This document shows, piece after piece, positions 51,775 through 59,194 of a stretch of 64,000 nt of DNA. The stretch spans positions 294,338-358,337 of the forward strand of contig NZ_JAGTUK010000003.1 of the NCBI RefSeq assembly GCF_018224615.1, in the 5' to 3' direction. How positions within the stretch are numbered: the first letter of the stretch is position 1; every line of letters starts with the position of its first letter. The notes beneath the pieces are model-generated. The model was not told the origin of the DNA, searched no databases, and saw only the letters and a program-made list of their open reading frames with translations. A program made the position numbers and the translations under genes. This stretch comes from Microbacterium paraoxydans. Its GTDB lineage: Bacteria; Actinomycetota; Actinomycetes; Actinomycetales; Microbacteriaceae.

Positions 51775-53013
51775 GTGACTCCTGCCACGACGAAGAACAC
51801 ACGGACGAAGAAGGCCGCCGAAGAACCCACGCCCGACGCCGAGTTCGAGGTCGAGGACCTCGACGAGGCCGCGCCCGCCAAGCGTGCTGCCGCGAAGCGC
51901 GGTGGAGGAAAGAAGAAGAAGTCCGAGGAGGTCGTCGAGGACGACGACGCCGTAACGGATTCCGCCGAGGAGACCACCGGGGACGACGAGGAGGAGGACG
52001 CCAAGCCGGCGTTCACCGAGCCGCTGCCCACGGGTGCGATCGTCATCTCGTCGAACGACGACGAAGACGTCCCCGTCTACTCGACCCAGATCACCGGCGC
52101 CACGGCGGACCCTGTCAAGGACTACCTGAAGCAGATCGGTAAGGTCGCACTGCTGAACGCGGCCGAAGAGGTCGAGCTCGCGATGCGCATCGAGGCGGGG
52201 CTGTTCGCGGAGGAGAAGCTCTCCGCGATGACCCCGGCCGAGAAGTCGAGCCAGCTCGGGCTCGACCTGCAGTGGGTCGCCCGTGACGGTCAGCGGGCGA
52301 AGAGCCACCTCCTGGGCGCGAACCTGCGCCTCGTGGTGTCGCTCGCCAAGCGCTACACGGGCCGCGGCATGCAGTTCCTGGATCTGATCCAGGAGGGAAA
52401 CCTCGGTCTGATCCGCGCCGTCGAGAAGTTCGACTACACCAAGGGCTTCAAGTTCTCGACCTACGCGACGTGGTGGATCCGGCAGGCGATCACCCGTGCG
52501 ATGGCCGACCAGGCCCGGACGATCCGCATCCCGGTCCACATGGTCGAGGTCATCAACAAGCTCGCGCGCGTACAGCGGCAGATGCTGCAGGACCTGGGCC
52601 GCGAACCCACCCCGGAGGAACTGAGCCGTGAGCTCGACATGACCCCGGAGAAGGTCGTGGAGGTGCAGAAGTACGGTCGCGAGCCCATCTCGCTGCATAC
52701 ACCGCTCGGCGAGGACGGCGACAGCGAGTTCGGTGACCTGATCGAGGACACCGAGGCCGTCGTTCCCGCGGACGCGGTCGGCTTCACGATGCTGCAGCGC
52801 CAGCTCGAGCAGCTGCTCGATTCACTCTCGGAGCGTGAGGCGGGCGTCATCCGCATGCGTTTCGGCCTGGGTGACGGTCAGCCGAAGACGCTGGACCAGA
52901 TCGGCGACACGTTCGGCGTGACCCGTGAGCGGATCCGCCAGATCGAGTCGAAGACCATGGCGAAGCTTCGTCACCCGAGCCGTTCGCAGTCGCTGCGGGA
53001 CTACCTCGAGTGA
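51775..53013 (+). CDS. sigA: Principal RNA polymerase sigma factor (SigA/HrdB type)
   Basis: 412 residues, GTG start behind AAAGG. The first ~95 residues are the acidic/Lys-rich unordered region 1.1. Region 2 spans about 180-260 with [32 protein letters not shown], the -10 recognition sequence; region 4 near 335-400 with [20 protein letters not shown] binds the -35 element. Essential housekeeping sigma. Its stop TGA (53011-53013) overlaps the start of the CofE-like gene (TGATG), so the two are coupled. Confidence 0.96.
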   Translation: MTPATTKNTRTKKAAEEPTPDAEFEVEDLDEAAPAKRAAAKRGGGKKKKSEEVVEDDDAVTDSAEETTGDDEEEDAKPAFTEPLPTGAIVISSNDDEDVPVYSTQITGATADPVKDYLKQIGKVALLNAAEEVELAMRIEAGLFAEEKLSAMTPAEKSSQLGLDLQWVARDGQRAKSHLLGANLRLVVSLAKRYTGRGMQFLDLIQEGNLGLIRAVEKFDYTKGFKFSTYATWWIRQAITRAMADQARTIRIPVHMVEVINKLARVQRQMLQDLGREPTPEELSRELDMTPEKVVEVQKYGREPISLHTPLGEDGDSEFGDLIEDTEAVVPADAVGFTMLQRQLEQLLDSLSEREAGVIRMRFGLGDGQPKTLDQIGDTFGVTRERIRQIESKTMAKLRHPSRSQSLRDYLE

Positions 53014-53705
53014 TGCAGGCGAACGAGGGTAAGGCGCTCGAGACGAGCGTCGACGGCAAGAGCTATGCGCGGATTCCGCTGCGCACCCGCGTGATCATGC
53101 CGGACGACGACCTCGACGCGGTCATCACCGAGTATGCGAAGGATGCCGTCCGACCCGGCGACCTGCTGTTCGTCACGGAGAAGATCGTGGCCATCACGCA
53201 GGGTCGCTCGTACCGGCTCGACGAGATCAAGCCTCGCAAGCTCGCGCTGTTCCTGTCGAAGTACGTGACGCGCACGCCGTACGGCATCGGCCTCGGAATG
53301 CCCGAGACCATGGAGATGGCTCTGCGCGAGTGCGGCACGCCGCGCATCCTGCTCGCTGCCGCCGTGGCGGCGGTCACGAAGGCGTTCGGACGCAAGGGTG
53401 ACTTCTACCGGATCGCGGGGGACAAGGCACGGGCGATCGACGGTCCGACGAAGCACACCATCCCGCCGTACAACCAGGCTGTGGTGCTGGGCCCGAAGGA
53501 TCCGGACGGCGTCGCCGCGCGGCTTAAGCGACTGATCGGCGGCCAGGCCGAGGTCGCGGTCGTCGACATCAACGACCTCGGCGGCAACATCCTGGGTTCG
53601 ACGCTCGACAAGACGGGCGAGGCGCGTCTCGTGCGCATCCTCGGCGACAACCCGCTGGGCCAGGGCCTGGAGTCCACACCGCTCGGCATCGTCCGCGCGG
53701 TCTGA
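53013..53705 (+). CDS. Coenzyme F420-0:L-glutamate ligase-like protein
   Basis: 230 residues. It matches the CofE/F420 ligase domain in general form (VITEYAKDAVRPGDLLFVTEKIVA near 38, ITQGRSY near 65, GNILGSTLDKT near 191) but has no second (FbiB nitroreductase-like) domain. CofE adds glutamate to F420-0. No other F420 gene is in the window, so a different amide-forming ligase role is possible. ATG 53013 overlaps the sigA stop, so it is translated from the sigA message. GTG 53010 is a possible alternative. Confidence 0.8.
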   Translation: MQANEGKALETSVDGKSYARIPLRTRVIMPDDDLDAVITEYAKDAVRPGDLLFVTEKIVAITQGRSYRLDEIKPRKLALFLSKYVTRTPYGIGLGMPETMEMALRECGTPRILLAAAVAAVTKAFGRKGDFYRIAGDKARAIDGPTKHTIPPYNQAVVLGPKDPDGVAARLKRLIGGQAEVAVVDINDLGGNILGSTLDKTGEARLVRILGDNPLGQGLESTPLGIVRAV

Positions 53706-53716
53706 GCGCTCTCTGT

Positions 53717-53754
53717 ACGACAATGCCCCCGGATCGCTCCGGGGGCATTGTCGT
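53717..53754. terminator. Bidirectional terminator after the CofE-like gene
   Basis: ACGACAATGCCCCCGGA-TCGC-TCCGGGGGCATTGTCGT, perfect 17-base stem with a tetraloop. It separates the sigA operon from the convergent ATP-grasp gene. Confidence 0.9.
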
Positions 53755-53763
53755 GTGCGCGGG

Positions 53764-54780
53764 TCAGAACCCGATGACCTCGCGATACCGCGGCTTGTGA
53801 CCGGTGCGGATTCCCGTGACGCTCGGCTTGTTCTCGTAGACGCCGGCGCCCCAGTTGCCCTCGACCAGGACGGGGCCGTCCGGGGTGACGACCACGTCCC
53901 AGCCGACGTACTGCACCTCGGGCACGACGCGGGCCACGCGGTCGATGAACGCGCGCACCTCGTCCATGTACGGCAGCTGGAAGTCCGCGATGCGGAAGCC
54001 CGAGTCGGGGTGCGTCTCGTGCACGTGCCCGTGCGAGTCATACCCTGCCCCGACGGCGTGCCCGTTCTCGTCGAGCATCGTGTAGAAACCGCCGAAGGTC
54101 ATCTGATCGCTCACCTCTCCGCGGCCGAACTTCTGAGCCATCGCGAGGATGTGGGCTCGCTCGCCGTCGAAGAACGCGGTGACGCGCGTCGTGTTGACCG
54201 TGCCGGGACACACCGCGGCGAGGTCGTCGTGCTGGCGGATGACTTCTTCGATGAGCAGCTCGCCGCGGCTCAGCAGTCCGCGGTGGAACGCGTCCCAGTC
54301 GTCGATGTCGGCGGCGTGGTACCGATGGACGCCCGTCCCGGCCTGTCCCACGGGCTCCTTCGTGACGATCGTGCCGAGGCGCTCCGTGAGCGCGCGTACC
54401 TCGGCGGCGTTACCCTCCTCGACCACCATCCATTCGCGATGCAGGTGCTCCGAGAACTTCCGGTTGAACTCGATCTTGTCCTGGAAGATCCATCGGAACT
54501 CGGGGTGGTCGTACTTCTGCGATAGCTGGTTCGACACCGGGTGCGTCATGTAGGTCTCACGCTCGGCGCGCGTCAGCATCGCGAAGTCGTAGTCGATGTA
54601 GTCCTGGAACCCCACGTTGTGCCGCGCGGCGGACCACAGCATGTCGACGACGATCGCCGGAACCGGCTTGCGATGCTGCGCGGAGGCCTCCTTCGCTCGC
54701 TCGACCACGGAGCCGACGTCGATGCGGCGGGCACGGCCGAGGAGGTAACGGATGCGGGGCGCGAGAGAAAGACGTGACAT
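53764..54780 (-). CDS. Sugar-transfer associated ATP-grasp protein
   Basis: 338 residues, matching the ATP-grasp_ST family (ATPgrasp_ST). ATP-grasp signatures: VTKEPVGQAGTGVH near 138, ELLIEEVIRQHDDLA near 173, VNTTRVTAFFDG near 195, and VGWDVVVTPDGPVLVEGNW near 293. N-terminal region is helical and basic (RIRYLLGRARRID). The family often lies in cell-wall or exopolysaccharide clusters and is thought to join carboxylates and amines; no substrate is known. Divergent from the alanine-racemase-like pair, 83 bases away. Confidence 0.88.
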   Translation of the reverse strand: MSRLSLAPRIRYLLGRARRIDVGSVVERAKEASAQHRKPVPAIVVDMLWSAARHNVGFQDYIDYDFAMLTRAERETYMTHPVSNQLSQKYDHPEFRWIFQDKIEFNRKFSEHLHREWMVVEEGNAAEVRALTERLGTIVTKEPVGQAGTGVHRYHAADIDDWDAFHRGLLSRGELLIEEVIRQHDDLAAVCPGTVNTTRVTAFFDGERAHILAMAQKFGRGEVSDQMTFGGFYTMLDENGHAVGAGYDSHGHVHETHPDSGFRIADFQLPYMDEVRAFIDRVARVVPEVQYVGWDVVVTPDGPVLVEGNWGAGVYENKPSVTGIRTGHKPRYREVIGF

Positions 54781-54850
54781 GAAGCTCCGGAGGTTGGGGA
54801 TGCCCTCCAGTCTACGGGGGAGCCCGAGCGGGTCCCCGGAACGCGGAAGC

Positions 54851-54856
54851 TAGGCT
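54851..54856 (+). promoter_or_regulatory. -10 box TAGGCT of the racemase-like pair (leaderless)
   Basis: TAGGCT is followed by 7 bases and the GTG at 54864, which supports that start over ATG 54900. Confidence 0.45.
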
Positions 54857-54863
54857 GGAAGAC

Positions 54864-55562
54864 GTGTGTGATACGACCTCGAGTGCGCTTCCCCGAGCGA
54901 TGATCTCCCGCTCCGCCCTCACCGCTGCGGCCGCGGCTGCGGTACGGGCGGGCGGCTCGATGGCCGATCTGCGTCGTGACGCATGGGGTCACGGGCTGCT
55001 CGCCGTGGCCCACGCCGTGACGGCGGCGGGCGCCCGCGAGGTGCGGGTGGACGGCGAGGGCGAAGTGGAGATGCTGCGCCTCGAAGGCATCGTGGGGGTT
55101 GCCGCGGGTGAGCCGGACATCGACCCGTCGATCCTCTACGGCCTTCCCGGAGCGGACGGCGGCGCGAGGCCCGTGCTGCGGCTCACGGGACGCGTGATGT
55201 CGACCAAGCCCCTGCACGCGGGGGATGCGGTGTCCTACGGCTACACGTTCCGCGCGACGGGTGACACCACGGTCGCGCTCGTGACGGGCGGGTACGCGCA
55301 GGGTGTCGTCCGCGCGCTCGGCAACTCCGCCCATGTCGAGATCGATGGCGCTCTGCGCCCGATCGTCGGTCGTGTCGCGATGGACGTCTGCGTGGTGGAT
55401 CTGCAGGGCACGGCGGCCCCCGTCGGCGCGGAAGTCACCTACTTCGGCGGTACCGGTGCCGCCAGGGAGGCGATCATCCGGTGGTCCGAGGTGACCGACA
55501 TGTCGCCCGGGGAACTGGTGGCGGTCGCCGGCTCGCACGCCGTTCGAGGGTGGGAAGCATGA
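54864..55562 (+). CDS. Alanine racemase-like subunit A: C-terminal domain intact, barrel mostly missing
   Basis: 232 residues from GTG 54864. Residues about 14-62 match the first strand and helix of the alanine racemase barrel, ending in DLRRDAWGHG where the catalytic KADAYGHG of the family would be, with the PLP Lys changed to Arg 37. About 170 residues of barrel are absent. From LYGLPGADGG (91) the C-terminal domain is complete: VSYGYTF, GGYAQG with the catalytic Tyr (144), and IVGRVAMD with the oxyanion Met (173). It cannot bind PLP alone. The stop overlaps the start of the next gene by 4 bases. Confidence 0.8.
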   Translation: MCDTTSSALPRAMISRSALTAAAAAAVRAGGSMADLRRDAWGHGLLAVAHAVTAAGAREVRVDGEGEVEMLRLEGIVGVAAGEPDIDPSILYGLPGADGGARPVLRLTGRVMSTKPLHAGDAVSYGYTFRATGDTTVALVTGGYAQGVVRALGNSAHVEIDGALRPIVGRVAMDVCVVDLQGTAAPVGAEVTYFGGTGAAREAIIRWSEVTDMSPGELVAVAGSHAVRGWEA

Positions 55563-56599
55563 AGCATCCGGAACTGCGGCTGAGTCGTCACGCTCTCCTC
55601 GACAACATCGCCGCCGTCAGCGCTCGTCTCGACGGGTGCGAGCTCATGCTCGTGCTGAAGGATGACGCCTACGGGCACGGCCTCACGTGGACGGTCGAGA
55701 CGGCCCTCGTGGCCGGTGTGACGTCGTTCGGGAGCTACGACGTCCGTGGCGGCCTCGACGTACGCCGACTGGTGGGGCCCGATGCCCGGGTCTTCGCGTG
55801 GGCCACGTCCTCCGACGAGGAGGTCGACGAGGCGCTGCTCCAGGGCATCGACCTGGGAGTGGGAACGGAGGAGTACCTGCGCCGGATCGTCGCCAGGGCG
55901 GAGGCGCTCGGCGTCGTGGCACGCGTACACCTCAAGATCGACACGGGGCTGCACCGCAATGGGGTGCTCCCGGAGGATTGGCCGAGCTTCGTCGCACACG
56001 CCCGGTCTGCGGAGGCCGCGGGCGTGCTCTCGCTGGACGGTGTCTGGAGCCACATCGCCGAGGCGAGCGACCGAGACGACGACGAGGCGCAGGCTGCGTT
56101 CCTCGACGCCATCCGCGTGACCGCGGAGTCGGGGGACACGCCGACATCGCTGCACCTCACGGCGTCCGCGGCATCGTGGTGGCGCCCGGAGTTGCGAGGC
56201 ACGGTCGCCCGCATCGGAGCCTTCTGCTACGGGATCCGCTCGGCAGACGGACCAGAGCTGGAGGGCGTGCGTCCCGTAGCGTCCCTGGTGGCACCCGTGA
56301 CCGCGGTCGACGACGAGCGTGCGGTGATCGAACTCGGGTCTTTCGATGGGCTGCCGTCGACGCTTGCGGGTGCTGCGGTCGGGACACCGGGCGGGACGCG
56401 GAGACTGGAGCGCATCGACCCGTTCACCGCGCGGGTCGAGGTGTGGCCGGGAGCGTCGGTCGGCGATGAGGTGACGCTGTTCGGTCCTGGTGAGGCGGGG
56501 GAGTCGTCGGCGACGACTCTGGCCGAGCGGATCGACACGGTCGGCGAGGAGATCCTCACCCGCCTGAGCCCGCGGATCCGCCGCGTGCCGGTGGACTGA
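55559..56599 (+). CDS. Alanine racemase-like subunit B: PLP barrel intact, C-terminal domain lacks Tyr and Met
   Basis: 346 residues, shorter than the usual 360-380. The barrel is complete: VLKDDAYGHG with the PLP Lys (about 33), HLKIDTGLHRNGV near 127, HLTASAASW near 200, and RIGAFCYGI near 222. The C-terminal domain is reduced: the YG-containing strand is missing, the catalytic GYADG is replaced by GSFDG near 261 (Tyr to Ser), and the oxyanion Met-Asp is lost. ATGA overlap with subunit A. I infer that the two form one active site together; substrate may be Ala or another amino acid of the wall. Confidence 0.82.
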   Translation: MKHPELRLSRHALLDNIAAVSARLDGCELMLVLKDDAYGHGLTWTVETALVAGVTSFGSYDVRGGLDVRRLVGPDARVFAWATSSDEEVDEALLQGIDLGVGTEEYLRRIVARAEALGVVARVHLKIDTGLHRNGVLPEDWPSFVAHARSAEAAGVLSLDGVWSHIAEASDRDDDEAQAAFLDAIRVTAESGDTPTSLHLTASAASWWRPELRGTVARIGAFCYGIRSADGPELEGVRPVASLVAPVTAVDDERAVIELGSFDGLPSTLAGAAVGTPGGTRRLERIDPFTARVEVWPGASVGDEVTLFGPGEAGESSATTLAERIDTVGEEILTRLSPRIRRVPVD

Positions 56600-56631
56600 C
56601 CCGACGGGTCCGGATCAGTCCACTCGCGTGG

Positions 56632-56850
56632 TCAGACCGTCTCGACGAGTCGAGCGGTCTCGTCGTGCCAGCTGGTGGCGACGCTGCGCAGCTTCTCTTC
56701 GTACTTGCGGCCGTGGTGGGCGCAGAACAGGAGCTCGGAGCCGTTGACCTCGGCGGCGATGTATGCCTGCGCGCCGCAGGAGTCACACCGGTCCATGGCG
56801 GTCAGGCGAAACTCGACAGCGGAGGTCTCACGTTCGGTCGTTGCATTCAT
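56632..56850 (-). CDS. DUF7455 small zinc-binding protein
   Basis: 72 residues, soluble. A zinc site is suggested by CDSCGAQAY near 22 and CAHHGRKYEEKL near 43; the rest is helical (VATSWHDETARLVETV end). Small proteins of this kind are conserved in actinobacteria near sigma or topoisomerase genes and are unassigned. Two starts are possible: ATG 56848-56850 (chosen) and a shorter MDRCDSC form near 56796. Confidence 0.75.
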   Translation of the reverse strand: MNATTERETSAVEFRLTAMDRCDSCGAQAYIAAEVNGSELLFCAHHGRKYEEKLRSVATSWHDETARLVETV

Positions 56851-57018
56851 CTCGGGGCCTCCTCGGGTGTCGGCTTCGTTGTGTGGTCGTGCTCAATACA
56901 ACCACGCCGCCCCTGTGGGCATGCCCGGTTGGCCGCGTGTTTCGCTCAGCGCGTACGGGTCAGCGGTGGACTGGCCTCGCGCGGGGAGTGTCGGCGGAGC
57001 CGGAGGGTGGTGCGCGAA

Positions 57019-57024
57019 TAGACT
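57019..57024 (+). promoter_or_regulatory. -10 box TAGACT of parE (leaderless)
   Basis: TAGACT, 8 bases before the GTG start at 57033. In the 182 bases between the DUF7455 start and parE this is the only clear promoter element. Confidence 0.4.
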
Positions 57025-57032
57025 CGGAGATT

Positions 57033-59144
57033 GTGAATGCCGAGTACTCCGCCCATCATCTCCAGGTGCTCGAGGGCCTCGAGGCGGTCCGCAAACGACC
57101 CGGAATGTACATCGGCTCGAACGGCTCGCCCGGGCTCATGCACTGCCTCTGGGAGATCATCGACAACTCCGTCGATGAGGCCGTGGCGGGCAACGGCACC
57201 CGCATCGACATCATCCTGCACGACGACGGCAGCGTCGAAGTGCACGACCGCGGCCGCGGCATCCCGGTCGACGTGGAACCCCGCACCGGTCTGTCCGGCG
57301 TCGAGGTCGTCTACACCAAGCTCCACGCCGGCGGGAAGTTCGGCGGCGGCTCCTATGCCGCGTCCGGCGGGCTGCACGGCGTCGGTGCCTCCGTGGTCAA
57401 CGCCCTCTCGGAGCGCCTCGACGTCGAGGTCGACCGCGGCGGGAAGACGTACGCCATGTCGTTCCACCGAGGCGAGCCCGGGGTGTTCCGTGACTCGGGC
57501 GAGAAGCGGCCGGATGCACCGTTCACTCCGTTCGAGGAGAAGAGCGAACTGCGCGTCATCGGCAAGGCCCCGCGCGGGGTGACCGGCACGCGCGTGCGCT
57601 ACTGGGCCGACCGGCAGATCTTCACCAAGGACGCGGCTTTCCAACTCTCCGAACTCGAGACGCGCGCGCGCCAGACGGCGTTCCTGGTTCCCGGGCTCGA
57701 AATCGTGGTGCGCGATGAGCGCACTGAGAGCCTGACGGTCGGGGAAGACGGCGCGCCGACCGGGCCCGTCGAGACGTCGTATCTCTACGAGGGCGGCATC
57801 TCCGAGTTCGTCGACTATCTCGCGATCGATCCGCCGGTCACGGACACCTGGCGGATCCAGGGAGAGGGCCGCTTCACCGAGACCGTGCCCGTGTTGCAGG
57901 CCGACGGCCACATGGTCGCGACCGAGGTCGAGCGGGTCTGCGAGGTCGATGTCGCCCTGCGCTGGGGCACGGGCTACGACACCCGGATCCGCTCGTTCGT
58001 GAACATCATCTCGACGCCGAAGGGGGGCACGCACCAGCAGGGCTTCGAGCAGGAGCTGCTGAAGGTGCTGCGCGCTCAGGTGGAGCAGAACGCGCGTCGG
58101 CTCAAGGTCGGCAACGACAAGCTCGAGAAGGACGACGTGCTCGCCGGCCTCACCGCGGTACTCACCGTCAACGTGCCGGAGCCGCAGTTCGAAGGGCAGA
58201 CGAAGGAGGTGCTCGGAACTCCGGCTGTGCGGCAGATCGTGGCGCAGGTTATGCGCAAGGAGCTCCAGCAGCGGTTCACCTCCACCAAGCGCGACGACAA
58301 GAGCCAGGCGACGCAGCTCCTCGACAAGATCGTGTCGGAGATGAAGGCCCGAGTGTCCGCGCGGGCGCACAAGGAGACGCAGCGGCGCAAGAACGCGCTC
58401 GAGTCGTCCACGCTGCCCACCAAGCTCGTCGACTGCCGCACCAACGACGTCGAGCGCAGCGAACTGTTCATCGTGGAGGGCGACTCCGCACTGGGCACCG
58501 CGAAGAACGCACGCAACAGCGAGTTCCAGGCCCTGCTGCCCATCCGAGGCAAGATCCTCAACGTGCAAAAGGCCTCGGTCGGAGACATGCTCTCCAACGC
58601 CGAGTGCGCGTCGATCATCCAGGTCATCGGTGCCGGCTCCGGTCGCACGTTCGACATCGACGCCGCGCGCTATGGGAAGATCATCCTGATGAGCGACGCG
58701 GACGTCGACGGCGCCCACATCCGCACCCTCCTGCTCACGCTGTTCTTCCGGTACATGCGACCGCTGATCGAGCACGGCCGCGTGTTCGCCGCTGTCCCGC
58801 CGCTGCACCGCATCATCGTGATCAACCCGGGATCGAAGCCGAACGAGACGATCTACACCTATACCGAGCAGGAGCTGCACGCGCTCCTGGCGAAGCTCCG
58901 CAAGGCGGGCAAGCGGTGGCACGAGCCGATCCAGCGCTACAAGGGTCTGGGGGAGATGGACGCCGAGCAGCTCGCGAACACCACGATGGACCGCTCCGGT
59001 CGTCTGCTGCGCCGCGTCCGGATGGAGGACGCCGAGGCTGCCGGTCGCGTCTTCGAGCTGCTGATGGGGAACGAGGTGGCCCCGCGGCGCGAGTTCATCA
59101 TCGACTCCGCCGACCGACTGTCGCGCGAATCCATCGACGCCTGA
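57033..59144 (+). CDS. parE: DNA topoisomerase IV subunit B
   Basis: 703 residues from GTG 57033. GHKL ATPase: EIIDNSVDEA near 48, GRGIPVD near 74, GGLHGVGASVVNAL near 110. Toprim: EGDSA near 483 and SDADVDGAHIRTL near 554. C-terminal HEPIQRYKGLGEM near 630. Shares its architecture with GyrB, but length and the convergent partner (parC) point to topoisomerase IV. It resolves replicated chromosomes. A longer frame upstream of GTG 57033 has no family similarity. Faces parC end to end with a terminator between. Confidence 0.93.
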   Translation: MNAEYSAHHLQVLEGLEAVRKRPGMYIGSNGSPGLMHCLWEIIDNSVDEAVAGNGTRIDIILHDDGSVEVHDRGRGIPVDVEPRTGLSGVEVVYTKLHAGGKFGGGSYAASGGLHGVGASVVNALSERLDVEVDRGGKTYAMSFHRGEPGVFRDSGEKRPDAPFTPFEEKSELRVIGKAPRGVTGTRVRYWADRQIFTKDAAFQLSELETRARQTAFLVPGLEIVVRDERTESLTVGEDGAPTGPVETSYLYEGGISEFVDYLAIDPPVTDTWRIQGEGRFTETVPVLQADGHMVATEVERVCEVDVALRWGTGYDTRIRSFVNIISTPKGGTHQQGFEQELLKVLRAQVEQNARRLKVGNDKLEKDDVLAGLTAVLTVNVPEPQFEGQTKEVLGTPAVRQIVAQVMRKELQQRFTSTKRDDKSQATQLLDKIVSEMKARVSARAHKETQRRKNALESSTLPTKLVDCRTNDVERSELFIVEGDSALGTAKNARNSEFQALLPIRGKILNVQKASVGDMLSNAECASIIQVIGAGSGRTFDIDAARYGKIILMSDADVDGAHIRTLLLTLFFRYMRPLIEHGRVFAAVPPLHRIIVINPGSKPNETIYTYTEQELHALLAKLRKAGKRWHEPIQRYKGLGEMDAEQLANTTMDRSGRLLRRVRMEDAEAAGRVFELLMGNEVAPRREFIIDSADRLSRESIDA

Positions 59145-59147
59145 GAG

Positions 59148-59183
59148 GAAGCGGGGAGCCCGGGTCACCGGGCTCCCCGCTTC
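59148..59183. terminator. Bidirectional terminator between parE and parC
   Basis: GAAGCGGGGAGCCCGG-GTCA-CCGGGCTCCCCGCTTC, perfect 16-base stem and tetraloop between convergent genes. Confidence 0.9.
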
Positions 59184-59194
59184 GCTTCAGAGCG

